From Littorina saxatilis (lineage: Eukaryota; Mollusca; Gastropoda; Littorinimorpha; Littorinidae): a DNA stretch of 64,000 nucleotides. The DNA is taken from positions 25,001,297 through 25,065,296 of the forward strand of contig NC_090248.1 in the NCBI RefSeq assembly GCF_037325665.1. Direction: 5' to 3'. The stretch's first letter is position 1. The number at the start of each line of letters is the position of its first letter. The translations under genes were made by a program, and so were the position numbers. The notes beneath the pieces are model-generated. The model was given only the letters and a program-made list of their open reading frames with translations. It ran no database searches and was not told the DNA's origin. Positions 10,731 to 23,600 of the stretch are shown piece by piece.

Positions 10731-11442
10731 CCCAATGCCCCCTGAACCGCCCGGCATGGCCCGCCGGAAGTGCCCTATGAAATCCCTGAAACGCCCGGCA
10801 TGGCCCGCTAAACACTAGGTCACCTACTTTCACTTTCGCTTTGAGCCTTACCCATAAGGCCTTGCGACCGGATGTGATTAATGCACTTCCTTCCGGCTGC
10901 TTCATTCTAGCGTTTGCAGAGTTTGAATCGATGCGATAGTGTGTTAGCTGTGAATTTTCAAAGTTTGAGATTTTTTTGTCTGACAAAAAGGCGTTGAACG
11001 AAGGTTTGGAAGTATGGTGTTCGATCATGGGGAACTCAGATGACGATTCTGACATGCCTTTCGAAGGTTTTCTACTTTGAAAGGGGATGAGTCTGACATC
11101 GATCTGGGTGTTGTTATTCGACAACAGGACTTTCGGGAGGATTTTTCTGGGAGTTTTCAACATATATTGGTGATAAGGCTGACACGCTGGACGTTTTTGA
11201 AGAACACTTGCTGGATTATTTTTTTTAAACAACATTTAGTACATCGGAAGTGGACAGAACATACTTGCATATGAAACTATAGTGTATTCTCGAGTTATTC
11301 TGCCATCTTCTATATAAATGTGAGTACTCTATGATTTTATATGAATTGTTTTGTTTTGTATGTGTGCATGTTGTGCGGAGTAGTTTCCCTTTGCTCAGGA
11401 TTTAGAAGGCTGCCTGCCATTTTTTTGTCAGGGGGCATTGGG
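10731..11442. mobile_element. Internally deleted piggyBac-like element (TTAA target)
   Basis: TTAA at 10727-10730 and 11443-11446 flanks perfect inverted ends CCCAATGCCCCCTG and CAGGGGGCATTGGG. Near 11027-11180 on the plus strand short peptides rich in Asp and Ser (SDDDSDMPFEGF, then GDESDIDLG) look like the acidic N-terminus typical of piggyBac transposases. The catalytic part is absent, so the copy is non-autonomous. Confidence 0.75.
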
Positions 11443-11446
11443 TTAA

Positions 11447-11969
11447 GACAAGTTTATTTAAGTTTCCACTGTGGTGCAATTTTGTTTTGTTTTGTATACA
11501 GTGATAATGAATATCTTGTTTTTATGTACAGTTTGGTTCATGGTGGATAGATATAAAATCACAACCCCAACTTTGCAGCAGTCAACTGTGCACTGAAACT
11601 CTAAGAATGGGTGGAAAACCTTTTTTAAACACCCTCACACTGTGTTTTTGCCTGTGAAAGACACCTTTGAGCAGAGACGAGAGTTTCTGACTTTATGGAG
11701 ACCAACTAAATGCTTCCTTTTTTCCCAGTGTGTCAACATACAAATTGAGAAAATAAAACATACTGAAACTGAAATATACGTACGTTGTATTTGGATTTCC
11801 CCACATACGTGAAGTCACATTTTTAATGGGATCTGAATGGGCATTTTCCCTAATTGCTATGTCAAAATGTGCATGTGTGTTGTCAAATTAGATTAAAATG
11901 GCTTTTCAACAAATGAACATTTGTTTCCTGTTTATGTCCACAAAAGTTTGCCATGTTCTTGGTATTATA
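11447..11969. other. Non-coding stretch, nothing recognised
   Basis: AT-rich spacer between the piggyBac-like element and the Tc1 element. No gene or repeat is seen. Confidence 0.4.
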
Positions 11970-13487
11970 CTGTTCAAAAAAAGAAACGCATAGTTGCTAC
12001 TTGCCAAATTTGTTTTATTTTTCGAAAAAATTAACAGAAAATCCAATATTTAGATTATTTGTTTGAAATTTGGTATGGACACAGTTGAATGCACACACAG
12101 TTCATTTGCATCTTCAAATCAATCAGTCAATCAATACGATTGGGTGCCGAGGCTGTCAAGTCAGTAGGGGGTGTGACTGCCTTGAGCAGCAACAACTGCC
12201 CGGCACCTTCTGGGCATGGACTGGATCAGATGCCGGATATCTTGCTGTGGGATGGTGTCCCACTCCTCCTGAAGTGCCTGCAATAGATCGCGGTGATTTG
12301 CCGGCGCTTCTTCTCGCCTGCGCACACGTCTGTCCAATTCATCCCAGAGGTGTTCTATCGGGTTCATGTCTGGCGACATGGATGGCCAGGGAAGCACCTG
12401 GACATGGTGGTCGGTGAGGAACTGGGTGGTGAGTCGTGCTGTGTGCGGGCGAGCGTTGTCCTGCTGGAATATGGCATCCTGGTCAGCCAGAAGAGGAAGG
12501 GCGTGTGGGCGCAGAATTTCCTCCACGTATCGCTGGGCAGTTATGCACCCTTGGACGTGCACCAGGGTGCTCCTTCCAGCGGTATTGATCGCCCCCCACA
12601 CCATGACGCCTCCACCACCATGAACGGGTGCCTCATCCACACAGTTGGGCGCATAACGTTCGTTTACTCTCCGGTAGACCCTCCTCCGACCATCATGTCG
12701 CTGGAGCAGGAAGTAGGACTCGTCGCTGAACCACACGTGTCTCCAGTGATTCCGGACGGTCCAGCGAAGGTGCTGGTTGCCCCACTGCACTCGGTTCTGG
12801 CGATGGCGGCGGGTGAGGACAGCTCCTCTGTGAGGTCTGCGAGCTCTCAAACCAGCTTCATGCAGGCGGTTCTGCACGGTCTGGTCCGATAATCGGTGTG
12901 GCCCGGGGAGAGCCTGGACAGAAGATGAGGCCGACAGGAAACGATTCCGGAGGTGGCGGAGCCGTATGAAGCGGTCGTGAGCAGCAGTTGTCGCCCTTGG
13001 TCTTCCCGCTCGTGGCAAGTCAGCAACGGAGCCAGTGGCTTGAAACCTGACCCACAGTCTACTGATGGTGCTCTGGGACACGTGGAAGTGCCTGGCGATT
13101 GCACTTTGACTTTGGCCTGCTTGTAAACGACGCAATGCAATTTGGCGGTCTTCTCTGCTCAATCGGGCCATCTTTCGTCGCTGAATTGTCGTCCGATTTC
13201 TTTGTGGCGAACAATCCGCTTTTATGGGTTTTGGAAGACATGGTGAGAGCTCAATATTCCCCGAGTTTCACGAGATTACACTGAAGCATGACGAGTGGTC
13301 ATGCCAAATGAGCAATTTTGACATTGTAGCCACTGATAACGCATGCGTCACGTGCAGAGCTCACTTGTGGCAATGGACGAAAGGTCGACGACCAGATAAA
13401 CATTTTCTGCAGTTTGGTGGATATCCTTGTAGCCATATAACTAAATTAACCAAATATTACAAGCTATGCATTTCTTTTTTTGAACAG
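11970..13487 (-). mobile_element. Complete-looking Tc1-like DNA transposon
   Basis: Short inverted ends of about 24 bp begin CTGTTCAAAAAAAGAAACGC at 11970 and end with the complement at 13487. Both are flanked by TA (11968-11969 and 13488-13489), the standard Tc1/mariner target duplication. The element is 1518 bp and encodes an uninterrupted transposase on the minus strand. The open frame and preserved ends suggest a recent arrival. It lies downstream of ARL8. Confidence 0.88.
12161..13171 (-). CDS. Tc1-family transposase, DD34E
   Basis: A 336-residue intact transposase, close to the usual Tc1 length of about 340. The N-terminal paired-like helix-turn-helix region (residues 1-60, with QSAIARHFHVSQSTISRLW) is followed by a GRPR motif (57-60) and a second DNA-binding half. 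The catalytic triad is visible: Asp150 in WFSDES, Asp238 in FQQDNARPH and Glu273 in MNPIEHLWDEL. Thirty-four residues separate the last two, the DD34E signature. Start chosen at ATG 13171 (MARLSRED), which fits the family start. The gene is far more GC-rich than its surroundings, consistent with horizontal or recent spread. The protein would cut and paste its element at TA sites. Whether it is active cannot be judged from sequence alone. Confidence 0.93.
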   Translation of the reverse strand: MARLSREDRQIALRRLQAGQSQSAIARHFHVSQSTISRLWVRFQATGSVADLPRAGRPRATTAAHDRFIRLRHLRNRFLSASSSVQALPGPHRLSDQTVQNRLHEAGLRARRPHRGAVLTRRHRQNRVQWGNQHLRWTVRNHWRHVWFSDESYFLLQRHDGRRRVYRRVNERYAPNCVDEAPVHGGGGVMVWGAINTAGRSTLVHVQGCITAQRYVEEILRPHALPLLADQDAIFQQDNARPHTARLTTQFLTDHHVQVLPWPSMSPDMNPIEHLWDELDRRVRRREEAPANHRDLLQALQEEWDTIPQQDIRHLIQSMPRRCRAVVAAQGSHTPY

Positions 13488-13525
13488 TATAAAATAAATC
13501 TTGTTTTAGTGTATGGTTTGATGTA

Positions 13526-13548
13526 CACACACACACACACACACACTC
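13526..13548. repeat. (CA)n microsatellite
   Basis: About eleven CA units. Confidence 0.9.
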
Positions 13549-13680
13549 ACACATACAAATTCCTCACATAATAGTGGCAGTTCCTTTATCTCCAAAGACA
13601 TTAAAATTCTATCTGTGTACACATACATACAAAGAGAAAATAGCAGAAAGTACAACAGACACAGAAAACAAAAATACAAC

Positions 13681-14046
13681 CTTTCTTTCTTTATTTGGTG
13701 TTTAACGTCGTTTTCAACCACGGAGGTTATATCGCGACAGGGAAAGGGGGAAGATGGGATAGAGCCACTTTTCAATTGTTTCTTGTTCACAAAAGCACTA
13801 ATCAAAAATTTGCTCCAGGGGCTTGCAACGTAGTACAATATATTACCTTACTGGGAGAATGCAAGTTTCCAGTACAAAGGACTTAACATTTCTTACATAC
13901 TGCTTGACTAAAATCTTTACAAACATTAACTATATTCTATACAAGAAACACTTAACAAGGGTAAAAGGAGAAACAGAATCCGTTAGTCGCCTCTTACGAC
14001 ATGCTAGGGAGCATCGGGTAAATTCTTCCCCCTAACCCGCGGGGGG
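13681..14046 (-). mobile_element. SINE family 2, full copy, minus strand
   Basis: Reverse-complement copy of the elements at 5480 and 8441: the tail lies at 13681 and the CCGCGGGTT head at 14046. It is flanked by TACAAC at 13675-13680 and 14047-14052. Confidence 0.8.
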
Positions 14047-14052
14047 TACAAC

Positions 14053-17000
14053 AGTGCAAGAATGGAAGATGAGTATTAAACGCATGCAACCAAGCCCCCC
14101 CCCAAAAAAAAAACCACAACAACAAAAAACCTAGCTTACACGGTAGAGCGATATTAATTTATAACTGATTTACAATGAAGAATTAAAACATGGTACAAGC
14201 AACATACAACTATACCAGAAAACTGCACAGCAATAATAAAATAATGACTAAAATAATTTGTAGCCATGCCCAAAGTAATGAGGTACAGTACAATCATTTG
14301 TGCAAGCACACAATCTACCGTTCTTGGAAGTGAAAAAGTATACCCCTGACACTCCGAGACAACAAATGAAAAACGTTACGTTTGTTATTTAGATCCGATA
14401 TATAGCTTTGAAGATAAGTACAAATCGAGGAAGATGACAATTTGCTAAATTCACTGCAGGCTGCACAAAACATGATTTTATGAATGATGAAGTGCATGAC
14501 AACACAATAATACATGTAGAAGACTTTTTAATTACAGTTGATTGTTGTTGTTTCTTCAGGTTTCCTCAAATCAAACGCAAAATGCATTGTCAATCAAACA
14601 CAAACTGCATTGTCATGCGTAGTCATTGCTATTTAATTTTAAAACTCGCCAGGGTATGTTTGGGAAAAAAGTGAGGGGGTGGGGGGGCAGGAAAAAGAAT
14701 AATTTACAAACACAAAAAAGCAGGTTAGTGCTGTAAAGTATGAAGAGTTACATGTACATATATAACCAAACTACTTTAACATGGCTACATTTGAACAGAT
14801 ACAGCAGTCACACTGATGGAAACTTAACCAACTACATTTTGTTATTTTGACTCCACCCATTCCAATCATTGGACTGTTGAATGCACATCCAGAATGTATC
14901 GGAAGCAGCCAAACAGAACAAGAGCTAGATACAGTTTTTCATACGGCGGACAATTATAACGCTGTAATGTATTGATATTTCAATCATTCCCATGCATACG
15001 ATTTTCCTCCCAAAGAAGTTTCCTGAAAAATGCCCCAAAAAGATGGATAAACTTCATATGCTCGGGCTATAAGGAATGGTTGTCACTGTGAAAATAGATC
15101 ATCTCGGGAAGAAACTTTCTCACTGTGAAACAACTTGTGTGTGAATATTTTAAGGAATTGCAGCTTGTGTGATCATGTCATGTTTCTGCGTGTATACTAC
15201 CTTTAATAACACTCAAACTTAACGACTCATTCATCAGTTACGCAATCACCAAAGCTGTTTCTTTCATACACAAGATAAAGAAGCATTTTACGCTCTTACA
15301 TTCAGCAAATCCATCTTTAGCTTAAAGTGAGAATCAAAAACAAACTGAACAAACGCACACAAACTAACATTAATAAATGTCCATTGGAACGATTGCACTT
15401 GATTACAAAACTCTAGCAAATTACTACAAAGACCAACAAAATAAAATAAAAGCTAATTACACGTTGTACTGTGAAAACAGACGCTCATATAAACCATGAC
15501 GTGGACAAGAAGAAATACTGAGAGAGAAACAAGTACACATGACAAACAGAAATACCGCTAAAGCTATAAAGTTTGTCACCAACTTTCACACCCACATTTC
15601 AATATTCTCAAGAAATGTCTGGTGGCATTTGAGTCCAATTGCAGTACAGTTGAGCCTGCCGTGGCAACCACCTCTCGATAACAACCCAAAATGACCACCA
15701 CCAAGGATTCCCAACAAGGGGTTTTTGTTCAATAAAATTCTCCTTTCCTTCGCAAGCACCTGTCTATAACCACCACTTTTGGTCGGTCACTCGAGTAGTT
15801 GTTATCGACACTTAAAGTGTGAATAAAATACAGTGAGAAGACGTGCTCAATTGCAGCTTCTATCAACTGAATGGCAGAAATCCTACAAAGTAAGACATCA
15901 AATAGTTTGATTGAAGACAGTGTGAAGAAAATTCATAATCAGAAAAAAAAAAATATGCATGACAGCAGCATGTACAAATGTACAGAATTAACATTGCAAC
16001 ACAGTTTTTGAAGCCATGACACTGAAAAAATCAGCAAGCTAAAGAGGTACCTGTGATGTGACACGTACCTCTCAATAAAGGACACCTTCAGTAGTCCCTA
16101 TGTCCATTATCTTGCCCAGACTGTCATGACAGGCCACCTGCAATGAAGGGACACTTTCGGCTGGTCCTAAGGGCGTCCTTTCATTGCAGATACATGTACC
16201 ACTTCATCTCCAAAATCTTGGTTAACAAAAAAATCACTGGCAAGAAAAAGGACAAAGAGAGAAAAGAAAGAGACACAATCACAATACATGGACCAACAAG
16301 CACTGCATGTTAATCAACCTTCTAGAGATCGCTACAGTGAAGCCACCGACTTGAAACGATTTGACTTCCAGCTCAAGATAGAACGCTGCATATTTCACAA
16401 AGATGTCTGCAGAGATTGTATGACTTTAATATAGAGTGCTTCTGTGGCTTTCATATCTCACCCAAAGTATCAGAAAACTCTATTCTGTGCCATTTATATA
16501 ATAGAATTACGTCATTGAAAACTTGTTCAGATGGTTTTTAAAATGAAAACAAACAATGCCACTGGACTGTAAAAGATTAAAAAAGGTTAAATGCAACAAC
16601 ATAAGAACTGTCACTGAAATATATTGCTTGTACTTGCAAGTAGCAGCGAAGATACTAAGTACATAAATGTTCTTTTCCTGTCTTCAAATTCTTCTTCTGC
16701 AACAGCAATATTCATCGATCACTCAATCTTTCTCTTAACAAAGAGACTTAACCGTTTTCGATGTGGTTCACCAAGGATCAAAACATTTTCCATTTCAAAT
16801 CGGAAAAGCAGCAACTCAACATAAAAGATCACACGCACAAGATACATGTAGTACAAAAATACAAAAACGCACACAAACTTCAAACTGAAAATTTTAATGA
16901 GATAACCATTACACTTTACAAATTGTACACATCCAGAAAAAATGTACATCTTCAAGAAAAATGTCACTTTCAAAGCTAAAAAAAAAAGTAAAAATAAAAT

Positions 17001-17580
17001 AAAAAAATAAAAAAAATGTGCATGCACATCATATCTACCCTACCCTTCTGGCATAGGGGTCCATAGTGCGGGTCATATACATGCACTAATTAAGAAAGAC
17101 TATTACTGTACAAGTTTTGGTCTTAAAAAGCAGGTAATACTAAAGCAATGTCTCAAATGTATATATCTTCAAGGCTCTAAATCATATCTGACTCTCATTC
17201 TGCCCTTCACAGAAGTCTTTCGAGAAATATCTCGCCTAAATTTCAACTGTCTTGAATAAGTTCACAACTTTATCTTTTAACCTTGAAGAACTTTTACGCT
17301 TGCTGGGAATAAAACTTAAAACCCTCATTACACCAGTAAACCAAGTCTTACGAATGTTTCAATTATCTCATCTTCAACTGTTCAGATATGAAGCTACACC
17401 TAAAATAGTTGAGTCGCATCACTTTGACTTTCCATGAAGTAGGTCACAAGTTCCCACCATCTCTTCACAACAAATAGCACACACAGTCACGTAATCAAGT
17501 GTTCACTCTACGTGTTCGTTCACTCTTTCATTCACAGTACATTTGCTCACACGTAATCACAGACATCGGTATTGTTCTCA
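14053..17580 (-). other. AT-rich region 3' of ARL8, possible long 3' UTR
   Basis: No gene is recognised. It lies directly downstream of the ARL8 stop and holds little repeat DNA, as a long 3' UTR would. Minus-strand ATTAAA-type signals occur near 14527 and 14633, but no clear AATAAA was found. A short MITE-like segment (GTTGAGCCTGCCGTGGCAAC) is at 15651-15835 and a GGTACCTG-family MITE at 16045-16205. The UTR assignment is inference. Confidence 0.35.
16045..16205. mobile_element. GGTACCTG/AAAGGACA-family MITE
   Basis: AGGTACCTGTGATGTGACAC at the left and TTTCATTGCAGATACATGTACC at the right are related inverted ends, with the family's internal AAGGACACCTTC and GGACACTTTCGGCTGGTCC motifs. Confidence 0.55.
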
Positions 17581-17627
17581 CTAACGCCCGGACTTGGAAT
17601 GCTGGATCAACCACTGAAGGGTGATAT
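17581..17627 (-). CDS. ARL8: ARL8 coding exon 6 (last)
   Basis: Encodes residues 171-185, the C-terminal helix [14 protein letters not shown], and a TAG stop. The acceptor CTTTTTATTTTCAG precedes it. It begins after the first base of the Asp171 codon. Confidence 0.95.
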
Positions 17628-20600
17628 CTGAAAAATAAAAAGCAAAGGTAAGAAGACAATTTATCGGAGAGGTAGATTTACAAACGCATGTGCAAACACA
17701 CAAACACTTATACAGTGGAACCCCATTTTATAGTCACCCCTCCCCCCCCCCCCCCCTCCCCAATGTAAGACATCCTCCCTTTTAGTCCCTGTTTTGTCAG
17801 ATTTTCTGTTCATAGCCCCTGTTCATTTACCCAAAATTTTTAAGACATGATTTTCTCAGATTCTTGGAGGTCTTCTTCTTCTTCTTCTGCATTCGTGGGC
17901 TGAAACTCCCTCGTACACTCGTGTTTTTGCACGAATGGAATTTTACGTGTATGACCGTTTTTAACCCGCCATACGCCGCTTTCGGAGGAAGCATGCTGGG
18001 TATTTTCGTGTTTCTATAACCCACCGAACTCTGACATGGATTACAGGATCTTTTCCGTGCGCACTTGGTCTTGTGCTTGCGTGTACACACGAAGGAGGAT
18101 AAGCCACTAGCACATCTGCACATAAGTTGACCTGGGAGATCAGAAAAATCTCCACACTTTAACACACCAGGCGGCCGCGGCCGGGATTCGAACCCTCGAC
18201 CTTCCGATTAAGAGCCCGACGTCCTACCACCCCGCCACAGCGCCCGTCTTTGGAGGTCTTCAAAGTGGAGTTCCGCTCTATCAACAATGTGCATGCAAGC
18301 TTTACATGGCAGGGAAATTGAGGAATACATGGGCGCTCTTAGTAGTCTTACACACGGTTTCTTTTTTTTAAAGTGCACAAACACCCAATGTGCTCACATG
18401 AAAATGTGTGTGGATTCATACAGTCATACAGATACACACACATAATACCTACACATTTCATGTAGTATTTCACAGAAGAAAACTACAACTCTCAAAATAT
18501 GTTTCTCCTTCCACTTCCTTTCGTTTTACATCTATTTTCCACAATGGAGGAGTGTTTTGTAATGGGCAGAGAGCAGAAGACAAAAGGGTTATACAAACAG
18601 AGACTCGGACTATCAACTGCACTTACCTATATTTTCCTTCTCCTTGCAAGATATGGAGTAGCAGCATATTTCTCTGTCTTGGATGGCCGATAGATTCCTG
18701 CAAATACAAATTATACATAACTGTAAATATATATATTTCCAAATCACCTGAAACTTTTATAGCATTGTTCAGCAACCAACTTTCTTTTGGAGGGAGGTGG
18801 GGGCTCATACTGACCCGGACTGCGAACGCCAAGAAGAAGAAGATACTGACCCGGCAATGACATAACCTAAATCTCACTACAACGGAAAAGCTCATGCTAC
18901 CATGGCTGCCAACCTTATGACTATGACATTCCTGTGGGGGTCCAGGGGCCCCAGACGGCGACAAGCTTTACAAAATGCGTGGTGTCCCCCCTTGTCTGAC
19001 TTGTCGATAAAGTCATAGTTTGCCTTATACTGTAATAAAAACCTCACTTTAGCCTTTAATTTTTGATCTTTGTTTTACGAAGGCCAAAACCGAAAAAAAG
19101 CACAACTTATTTTTTGTACATGCGCACATCGACTTGGCTGGTCTCGGTTAACCAGAGTGTTTTTTCACCGGTTTCGTACCCCAACAAAGAGGCTGCTTTC
19201 ACAAATTATTTTAGACAATTTTCTTTTTGGAAAAATCGAACACATTTCGGGACGGATATCAAACATCGGGAGATTCACGAAAAATTCGGATGGGATGGCA
19301 GCTATGTGCTACGCATATGAAAAACAAAAGGAAGAAACCGCTCTAAATGCATACAACATGTGCAATAAAATGAAAAATTTCTAAAGTAAATTTTGATTTA
19401 ATTAATATACTTACCCGAATCACATTAGCATTGAGTCACATGAGATGCTTAGCACTGAAAAACGCTTACCTATCTAAGGGAAGCAACCCCATCACCAAAA
19501 CGAAAGCGAAAGTAGCTTAGGTAATGAGCAGTCACACTGGGAGTTACCTCCCATATTGGTGTGCACACGTCACTTCCCATAACTCCACGTGTCTACCTAC
19601 CCTCATACGGCTTTTACACAAACATCAAAAACCATACGCGGGGCAGGCGGGAGGGAATCCAATATGTGATTCGGGTAAGTATATTAATTAAATCAAAATT
19701 TACTTTAGAAATTTTTCATTAAATTTCATATTCTTACTCCGAATCACATTAGCAGATAATCATCAAGAAGGCGGTGGGAAAGAAAAATCTAACTCACTCT
19801 AAAAACCTTGCCAGGAAGTAGCCCCATGCCAACAAGGCAGGGAGGGCTCGGTGGAAAGAAAATTCTAACTCACACTAATCCTTAGCCAGGAACTGGCACG
19901 CTGCCAACAAATCAGGAAGGGAGCGGAGAAACAAACCTGATTGACAGCCAAGGAGTCTCTAATCAAAACTAGCCAAAGGAAAACCTCAGAGGGCTAGTAA
20001 GCTGTGCCCAAACCTTCGATCAATCCCACGGACAAAAAAGGGAAAAGGCACAGAGAGAGACCAAAGCTCTGGATTAAATGAACCCGAGCTAAGTAGAGGG
20101 GGAAAGACAATCTGCCACCCCCCCCCCCCTTTCTTCTTCTAGGAAGGAAAGTTCAACCCAACAAGAAGCGTGGACAAAGAGAGGCAGCTCAAAAAGAAGG
20201 GCGACCAATCACCACGTAAAGGAAAGAGAGAGACGTCCGAGTACCAGGTACCCGAGTCCAACTCGATGACGAAAACTCACAAAGAGCGTCAGCGTACATA
20301 AGTTCCAAGAACAAAAGAGTACGCAATTCAGTCTGCTTGTAGGAAAATCGAAAGAGAATCCAAACCCCAGACTGAAAGCGAGACTGATAAGCATCAAAAA
20401 ACCGTGGCGCCAAGCAGTCGAGGAAATTCCCGAGAAAAAATTCTCCGGAAAAGCTGGAAGATACGTTCGTAGCCAAATCGAGAGAAAGCTGAAACTTGGA
20501 CGAACCAACCAGAAAATGTCTGTCCGTCTTTGAGAGACGGAAGGCCAGACAAAAGGCAAAACCCTTTAGCCATTGTTGCCTGTGGTAGAAAGGTGACCGT

Positions 20601-23600
20601 AAAAGGAAACCCAACCCAACGGCAGCCGCTCTAACTCTCCTCATTTTAGAATGAGGATGAAGAAAGCGTCGGGTCCACAGACATAGGCACCCGAAAAAGC
20701 GAAGTCAAGCAGCTAAACGCTGCCGGACAACGCACAGACTAAGGCTAAGAGCCCGTAACCCAGACACCATTCCAAAATACCCGCTGAACACCGGCAAAGG
20801 AATGACTCAAAGGTTTCGGAATATTAGTTAGCCCTCTGCCGAGAGGAGAGGACTAACCAAAAAAACTGAGAGAGAAGGTCAGCCACAAAGGATGATCCTT
20901 CGAACTGATATTGCCGAAGACAATGCCCCCTCAGAAAATCTGTATGTCACCTCCGAGGACGACTTAAGTGAAACTTAAGTTTGGACGAAACATCAGAACC
21001 AGTCCTTGCTCGAGAAAGGCAGAGCCTGACCCAGCGAAAGACCAACACCGGCCGCATAAGTCAGTCATTGTTCCTAAAGCGCCGACGTAACCATGACGTC
21101 AGTAAGAGAACAACTCTCCGGCTAACCGGAAATGTGACCGGAACAGCAAATTGTGGCTGAAACGACTGTCACCCTGACCGCCAGAAGCCAGCATACCCGA
21201 AGGTCAGCCCGAAACCCACCGGAAGAGATCCCAGAAGATGCTCAAGCCGGTGGACTTAACTCGCTGTGTGAACATCGCTAAAGAGCGAAATCAAATCCCG
21301 TCGACACCCAAACGCGTGAGCGAGGTGAAGAGAGGATAAAAACACCTGATCTTCGTTCACCCTAGGAAAGGTTGAACCAAGAATGAAGACGACATCATCG
21401 TATTGATCTACACCAAGTGTAAGCAAATCAATATAATCCGTCCTGGACCGAAAAATATGATGAAGGTCTCCTAAAGATGCCAGATCTAACACGGACGTCC
21501 CATCTCCTCCTAAGAGAGAAGGATGCGTCTTGAAACAGCCACAACCGAGTCTCTCATAACTGGAAACCAGTAGAGGGAGCCAAATCCGGGTCCCCAGACA
21601 AGGCGACCGCGGAGAAGCAGAGGACGAGTGTCAGACGAAGCCCAAATAGCCAAAACAAGCTAAGGCTAAAACTGTTCCGTAACTTGTCTTGAGGGACAGG
21701 AAAAAGGAACAGAAACGGCAGGAGTACCACTTCAGGTATGGGATGAAATAGCCCAAGAACCTGTAAAAAAATGGTATGCCACAGAAGAGGAATATCCAAA
21801 CCGAAGTAGGAAAAACTCCCTCTTCCCAACCAAACGGAAGTTGTCATCGCCGTACAGGCACCCAAAGAGTGTGCCAAAACAGCTGACGTCCTTCCGGAAA
21901 ACAAGTCTGTTCGCTAGCCTCAGACCCACAGTCGGGGTGGACAAGCAGGCGACAAAGACCAAGGTCACAGACCAGTGGCATAAAAAACGATGCACGAGTA
22001 ACCCGGAAACCGGAAACTCGCGTACCGAAGTATCACTTTGACTTATACTCTGACTGGTGTGAGAGTAAAGAAAGCCAAGTGAAGAAAGCCCGAAGGCCTA
22101 TACCACGGAGGGCCCAGAGGCGGAAGGAAACACGCAATAACCGGAGACCGGAGCCCGTGTCTCTGGAAAACACCTGCTCATCCCTTGACTCAGAGGAAAA
22201 GGGTAAGAGGAGAGGCCATCCAACCACCGTGTCTGGAAAAGCGGAAGTCACAACACCCTCGGGGTGAAGCAAAAACTGCCCCGGCTGAAGCACAGAGTGC
22301 GACAATGCCGACCGCTGTTGCTCTCTCTCTGGCTGTAAGAAGCCAGAAAAAGAGACAGCGTATCCAGCCAAAGCCAGAAAAGCAGCCCCTGAAACCACAG
22401 AATGCGGAAACGAGGACTGAATAGACTGAGGCCGAAACCATAAAAGACCGGAGGCCAGTCGGCGGTACCGTACAGCACTTCCCCGTCGCCTTAGCGTACG
22501 CGTGCCGTAGGACCCCCTAATCCGGTGAGGACCGGAAAAAAACGCAGCCGTCGCAACCGCAAAAGCGGAAATGAAGGCTGCATAGACTGAGGCCAGAAGC
22601 CATCAAGCCCGGAGGCCAGTCTGCAGTCCATCCCATCACCGGTGCAGAGAGAACGCATGAGGGAGGACCTATACTTCCGACCAAACCCGGAAATGCAGCG
22701 GCCGTAAACGGCAGCCACATCCAGTCCATCCCGTCACCGTTGTCCGAGCGAACGCATGAGAGAGGACCTATGCTTCCGATAAAACCGGAAACGCAGTGGC
22801 CGTAAACGGCTGCCGCTACTGTTCTGTATAGACCGTGACCACGGTGGGTAAGACGAAAGTATCAGAACAGGGGTTATGCTTCCGGTTGAGAACCGGAAAC
22901 GCAGGAGCCGTAAACGGCTGCCGTTACTGTTCTGTATAGTCCGTGACCACGGTGGGTAAGACAGAAGTATCAGAACAGCGGTTATGCTTCCGGTTGAAAA
23001 CCGGAAACGCGGTAGCCGTAAACGGCTGCCGCTACCGTTCTGTATAGTCCGTGACCACGGAGGGTGACGGAAGTATCAGAACAGCGGTTATGCTTCCGGT
23101 TGAAAACCGGAAACGCAGTAGCCGTAAACGGCTGCCGCTACCGTTCTGTTTAGTCCGTGACCGCAGTGGGTGACAGACGTATCAGAACGGGGGTTATGCT
23201 TCCGGTTGAAAACCGGAAACGCAGTAGCCGTAAACGGCTGCCGCTACCGTTCTGTATAGTACGTGACCATCGTGGGTGACGGAAGTATCAGAACGGGGGT
23301 TATGTTTCCGGTTGAAAACCGGAAACGCAGTAGCCGTAAACGGCTGCCGCTACCGTTCTGTATAGTCCGTGACCATCGTGGGTGGCGGAAGTATCAGAAC
23401 GGGAGTTATGTTTCCGGTTGAAAACCGGAAACGCAGTAGCCGTAAACGGCTGCCGCTACTGTTATGCCGCAGTCCGTGCCCTCTGGGGAAATGTCGGTAT
23501 TGGCAACAACAGGAGAATGCAAGGAGTGACCCTGCCCCAAAGAACTGTCTCCCCGAAGGGAGTGTCCAGACGTCTCACGAGGACTGTAGGACCAGTTCAA

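Noticed and set aside
22740-23462. 106-bp and 105-bp (28125-28928) tandem arrays as CRISPR
   Set aside because: Units are contiguous with no unique spacers, and the genome is animal.
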